A stretch of DNA of 36,425 bases from Acanthaster planci (lineage: Eukaryota > Echinodermata > Asteroidea > Valvatida > Acanthasteridae): assembly GCF_001949145.1 (NCBI RefSeq), contig NW_019091380.1:1237271-1273695 (forward strand), given 5' to 3'. The notes under the pieces are model-generated. The model saw nothing but the letters and a program-made list of their open reading frames with translations. It ran no database searches and was not told where the DNA came from. Position 1 is the first letter of the stretch. Every line of letters starts with the position of its first letter. Below are positions 31,916 to 36,425 of the stretch, piece after piece. The translations under genes and the position numbers were made by a program.

Positions 31916-32880
31916 AATCAGCGTTCAATTTACACAGATGTGCGCGGAAACGCCCGCCTTCGAAGTCTGCCAACACTCTGGCATTCATGAATCTGCCGAT
32001 CCGGTTCGTAAGTGTGACGTCACTTCAGTTTAAACCACGCCCACTGCACATACATGTATTTACATGGAACCATGGAACTGGAAGTTAATGCGCAACTTGA
32101 GTATTCGTCCAATGCATGGAAGCCTGCAATCAGTGGGTGTGTGAATGGCGAAGTCATTTACGAACGGGATAGAAATACACAGAATCACATATGCACACAC
32201 GCCTCCACGGACAAGGTCAGGTACACTTCCTCCAATGCCTTTGCCCGTCTTATTACGTCACGTGATAAACCTCTATAGGTTGCTTGTTCAGCCATAATGG
32301 TTGGCCACGTCCTTGGCAATTGTTGATAAATGCACAATATCCTTATTTGTTTTTCTTTGGGGATGCTTGAGTGACATGCATGTGATTCCAAAAACAGTTA
32401 GACTAAGAAGCCAAAACATTATGTTCCAGAACATTTGTAAAGCATTTTGATGGAGGTGGGCGTACATGTACTTCGGGGAACTTGAGCCCATCGAGTACAC
32501 ATTTAAATGCAGCAAATGGTTTCGATCAAAATAACTCGTAAATCTATTTGCACAAAATGGTGCGACCTTCGATTTATCGGTTAATCCAATTCCAGTACGA
32601 CTCCCACGTATGATTTACGAGTACATGGAGTTATGGAAGTCAGTCCAGGAACCTTATAAGACGACGCCAGCGAACGCGCTAGGCTCAGGAAGAGTATGCA
32701 AAGGGGAAGAGATCTGAAGCCATTCAGAAGAACACGGCCCATTTACATTCAAGTTCTCCATATTAAAACAAATAGTTTTTCAATCACTTCCGCTAACTGA
32801 CACTTTTACCAGGCATATAGTCCTTTCGTGTAACCCATTTCTGTGAGTAGTTTCCAAAGGGAAGTAGCGGTCTAGCGTGC

Positions 32881-33117
32881 CTACGATTTGCGGGTCTTTG
32901 TTTTTTGGAACGCCTGAACTGGTTTGTCGATAAAGGTTGAAAATCCGTCTGTGGTTACAGTGGCAGCTGCTACAGCGTGAAACGGAAAAAATAGTCTGTC
33001 AGTTTGGTTTCCATTGAGAGGATTTAAGTTGGCGAGTATTTGGTTTTCTAGGACACCCTGAGGTTTAACAGTGTCGAAGACAAAGGTACAGCAGCCACTG
33101 CAGACAAATGACGCCAT
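32881..33117 (-). CDS. Small unassigned ORF with a strong Kozak context (doubtful)
   Basis: 78 codons start at an ATG in the context AACCATGG (33117) and end at TAG; an upstream in-frame ATG at 33147 would add ten residues. The predicted peptide begins MASFVCSGCCTFVFDTVKPQ and contains FHAVAAATVTT. It has no signal peptide, membrane segment or recognised domain. Codon use is unremarkable. It lies upstream of the EGF gene on the same strand. It could be a chance ORF, a fragment of a mobile-element gene or a short exon of a neighbouring gene. Confidence 0.2.
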   Translation of the reverse strand: MASFVCSGCCTFVFDTVKPQGVLENQILANLNPLNGNQTDRLFFPFHAVAAATVTTDGFSTFIDKPVQAFQKTKTRKS

Positions 33118-34071
33118 GGTTAAATTTATTTTATTTTTCAATTCCATGAAGGCTTGTACAGAATGACAGCAAATTATAAAAAGAAGGAACCTTCAAGCTG
33201 TGTTGGTTGATAGGAGCACGGCATTGCACAATTTTATCACAACCAGAAAACAAAGACGCAGAAGATTTATGTTTCAGGGATAACATTTTCTGGCGAGTCC
33301 ATGACGTGACTGGATATGTCTCTATACCTGACCCCTCAGGCAAAGTACAATGACGTAAGTCAATGCCATTCATCAAGGCAACATGCTGTTGACTCTCTTC
33401 GTGGGGGACTCGTTAAGCATCAATCTCTCAGTTGATCCAACTTTAGCTCCAAAAAAACAGCAGTCGATAGCAGTCAATTTCCTCCGGAGATTCGACGGTG
33501 ACCACAGTCAATGCTGGCCAGCCTGGAACACCACCTGGCGACTTGTGTCTAGCTCTTCCCTGGCTTCGTGTAAACCAAAATGTGCCGCCTGCACATGAGA
33601 AAAGTCCCCGAAGTATCGGGTACGGCCCGACGACCCAACAAACCGGGTCGTCTTTCTCGGCTTTCTTCCCAGTTTTCTTTGACGAAGAAATCGAATATTT
33701 GACCCCGGCCGCGTCCTGCTGTGCAGATATTGGCGGGTCACCCACGTCACGGCATTAACTGAATAACTACCTGTGCTTGTTTTTTCCAATTTACCCTCCC
33801 TCTTGGAGCTCCCCACAATAACTCTTTTTCCCAGACAGTGGAATTCTGCCCTCAGAGCCTTTAAAGCCGCACTTCCCGACCGGAGGAACGTCTGCCACAG
33901 TGGTCCCATACAGTAGGCCTACACACAAAGGCCCCTCGAGTGAAGTTTTTAACATGAAATTTCTTTGGAAACTTTACCATTGAATTCCGAGCATGGATTT
34001 TTTTTTCGCGCATCCAGGTAAGTTTTGTTTAGTCGCCCAACAAGTAGCAACATGTCGAACACCGATCGACC

Positions 34072-34101
34072 AAAAAAAAAAAAAAAAAAACACACACACA
34101 A
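34072..34101. repeat. A19-(CA)n simple repeat
   Basis: Nineteen A followed by about eleven bases of CA dinucleotides. Confidence 0.8.
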
Positions 34102-36256
34102 ATGCTGCTCCGTCAAGGTCACCAAGCAAGAGCGTTCAAGATCAACCGGCGCTTTGAACACACAAAAGCCCATGCGTTATTTAACTAAGTCGGCACATTT
34201 TGTGGCGTTCAGCGGGTTAAACTGGGGGAAGGACAGGAAATCGCCGGACAACAGAGCCGTCCTTGGGCGTCTGCGTGCCCGTCCAAAGGGTGTGAAACAG
34301 TCAGTACTAATCAAGAAAGGGGAAAAAACAGGATTGGCTTGGCGCAGTCACACAACACCTCCGAAACCATATTTGGAAAGCAAGGTAAAGATATCCCACA
34401 CGTCGGCATCCTGTTGTCTGTTTGATGGTCTCCATCTCAGCCTTGTATCAGTTAAATTTTTATTGGAATTTACGAGTGCAGGTGTTTTCAAACGGTGGGA
34501 CAAGAGTCGTTTTTTTTTTAAACTCCATGGGAGGTTTTCACTACCCTGAATTTTTAAAAGATTTTTTTTGATTTTGTATTCATTGTTCAATTCTTCAGAA
34601 GCGCACGCTCCACCGCACCTGTTCAAGATGAACATGTACATAGGCTACCTCTATGACACTGCCACTGTCGTGGCTGACGCTGAACAATTGGCATAAAAAA
34701 AGACAGCGCTCGGGAGTCTTGGGGGGACACATGAGTGGTGCCTGGCTGTCCAATGACTGATCTTGCAAGAGGAAGTGTGGATCGGATATCGGCCTTCATT
34801 CTCAGTCAATTTTTCACTGTCACCAAAAAACTTCACGAGAGTTTTACTATATTCGACATTGAGGGTTTCTCAGCGCAAAATACCAGAATTTTGTTTACGT
34901 TATCGTTTACGCCCATGAGTTGCATTTAACATTCTGATAAGTGCTTCAAGGTACTAAGCAGTTTGCAAGCAAGAATAAGAATTCCTGACCGCCCAAATGT
35001 ACGTGAATCCGCAACAGCTGATCGGGAAAATGGGCCGAGAAAATAGTAAGGCTGCCTTTAAAGTGAAAATAGTTTTTGAAGGATGTACCAATTTGGATAG
35101 AGAAAATTCAAGGCGGGTTTTATTGGCAATTAGGATGAACTCGACCCGGTAGGGGTGGATTGTTATGACGGGTTAGCAGGGCTCCGGAGGAGGGAAAGGG
35201 CCAATTTTCATCACTCGACGCAGGAAAAACCGGGAAGAAATCATTGAAACAAGATGTTGAATACACGTAAAGCCAGATCGGGAGGTATACAAGTATACAA
35301 AAATGGGAAATGGAATAGATAAAATTCGATGTGTTTAAAACATATTGATATAACAAAGGATCCACGTGGGAAACTGTATTTGGGGACTTCTTAAAGAATT
35401 TAACGAGAGAGGTCGGTTTCACATGGCTGGATTCTCACGATCATTTAGTTGGACAGAATTTGCAGCGGAATATGCATTTCTCATTTTCGTGTTTGAAATA
35501 AACAGACGATTTGACACGCGTCTAGCTATAGGTCATGCAAGGTCAAAAGGGAACATGTCATGGTGTTACCATGGGCGCCGATAAAATGAAACGTAAATGG
35601 AAAGGAACCCGGTACAAGGTTAGACTTGAAATCAAGTTAAGGTTGTCTGGGGCATTTCTTTATCCACCGTGCACAACACAAACGAGTAGAGTCGGGTACA
35701 GTTTGAAGTTCAAGAACAAATAAACGAATAATGCTGACTTCTCTACGGCGGTCTATCTTGTGGGCGCACATCAGAGTTTCAATTACTGCATACTGTGGTC
35801 CAATTTGGTCTTGCAATAGGCAGATTCCCCACGGGAAGTACGCAAAACACGCATCCAAACATGCAAATTCCATCAAAGCGCTGAGCCAATCCATCATACG
35901 TGATGTATGGGCGAACCCCGCGACATTCACGAATTCCTGAAATGCAAATGTCTAAACATGTCGTGGTTGAAACATGTTCACAAAGTCGGTACAAAAATGC
36001 GTTCAAACCTCAAAGCATCTTTATACAGTGCAGGATGGCGCATAGGTTTATCGAAGACACCGTCAGATGCAATGTATCGTGCACTACACACTGAGTCATC
36101 TCAACTTCCATTTTAGCAAAATATTCGGGGTCGCCTCATAATTATTCTATTCTCAATTAATGATTCGCGAATCAAACGAACATAACATTCGTCACTTCTG
36201 TAAACAGACCGAGATAGAAGATCTCATTCATTTGCACTTGACTTTACTTTCGTTCA

Positions 36257-36425
36257 ATTGACTGTATTCATGTGTCGGCCATCTTGAATTGAAAGTGAGG
36301 TTAACTTGACTGTATTCATGTGTCGGCCATCTTGAATTGAAAGTGAGGTTAACTTGACTGTATTCATGTGTCGGCCATCTTGAATTGAAAGTGAGGTTAA
36401 CTTGACTGTATTCATGTGTCGGCCA
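36257..36425. repeat. 48-bp tandem repeat array (about 3.5 identical copies, continues off the edge)
   Basis: ACTGTATTCATGTGTCGGCC recurs at 36261, 36309, 36357 and 36405, an exact 48-base period without visible mismatches between complete units. Each unit carries CGGCCATCTTG (36276, 36324, 36372), whose reverse complement CAAGATGGCCG contains the YY1-type core AAGATGGC. Stop codons interrupt the frames I checked on the minus strand, so it is not a coding repeat there. Confidence 0.9.

Larger units (their letters stand above)
29735..36425 (-). other. Upstream or 5'-intron sequence before EGF1
   Basis: The acceptor at 29735-29736 shows that at least one more exon lies upstream. No signal-peptide exon, TATA box or clear promoter was identified. 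Contents: a CpG-rich dispersed repeat at 31745-31915, a small ORF at 32881-33117, a GC-rich interval with overlapping frames at 33443-33909, an A19-(CA)n tract at 34072-34101 and a 48 bp tandem array from 36257 to the edge. Confidence 0.6.

Noticed and set aside
34025-34549. 174-codon plus-strand ORF, the longest in the window
   Set aside because: It runs through an A19-(CA)n tract (poly-Lys, then His/Thr) and a T tract (poly-Phe). No domain was recognised and it is likely fortuitous.
35637-36010. Overlapping minus-strand frames with cysteine-rich, hydrophobic residues (possible signal-peptide exon)
   Set aside because: No Met followed by a typical signal sequence with a donor in the right phase; no resemblance to the nephronectin leader.
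36257-36425. 48-bp array as a coding repeat, because the period is divisible by three
   Set aside because: In-frame stops recur in the minus-strand reading that I checked, for example in ACATGAATAC; regulatory or satellite DNA is more likely.
1-36425. CRISPR array, prophage, operons or other prokaryotic systems
   Set aside because: Spliced EGF exons with GT-AG borders, long introns and MITE-type repeats show animal nuclear DNA; no regularly spaced repeat/spacer pattern exists.

Overview
This is eukaryotic DNA from an animal. One spliced gene on the minus strand supplies nearly all recognisable coding sequence: eight short exons with GT-AG borders, spread over about 29.6 kb and separated by introns of 0.5 to 12.6 kb. 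Everything else looks like intron and upstream sequence rich in small foldback (MITE-like) elements, dispersed repeats and simple repeats. No bacterial gene order, CRISPR array, rRNA or intact tRNA gene was seen.

The gene reads from high to low coordinates. Exons at 29734-29642, 17026-16910, 14688-14572, 6787-6653 and 5838-5716 each encode one EGF module. Their order and sequence match the five-EGF N-terminal array of the extracellular matrix proteins nephronectin (NPNT) and EGFL6. The next exon, 5180-5016, encodes a sixth EGF of thrombospondin/COMP type with a long insertion. Exons 2973-2728 and 267-136 then encode a beta-rich carboxypeptidase-regulatory-like region that resembles the ectodomain of FAM171 (UPF0560). 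Vertebrate NPNT/EGFL6 instead carry an RGD linker and a MAM domain at this point. All eight exons are symmetric phase 1-1 and together give 376 codons. The 5' end (signal peptide, any cysteine-rich leader before EGF1) and the 3' end (any transmembrane or cytoplasmic part, stop, poly(A) site) were not found and probably lie outside the window.

Region by region: 1-6.8 kb holds the tightly spaced 3' exons, a 290 bp terminal-inverted-repeat element and a purine-rich degenerate repeat. 6.8-14.6 kb is a long intron with a 268 bp foldback element and a cluster of CpG-rich dispersed repeats around 12.2-13.4 kb. 14.6-17.0 kb holds the EGF3 and EGF2 exons. 17.0-29.6 kb is a 12.6 kb intron with a perfect hairpin, a short inverted-repeat element that carries a tRNA-like core, and further foldback elements. 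29.7-36.4 kb is upstream or 5'-intron sequence with a CpG-rich repeat copy, two weak unexplained ORFs and a 48 bp tandem array that runs off the right edge.

The host is most likely a marine invertebrate deuterostome. Several repeats recall, from memory only, elements common in echinoderm and especially sea star genomes. That assignment is inference. The product is inferred to be a secreted or cell-surface adhesion protein in which calcium-binding EGF modules form a rod that presents a FAM171-like domain.
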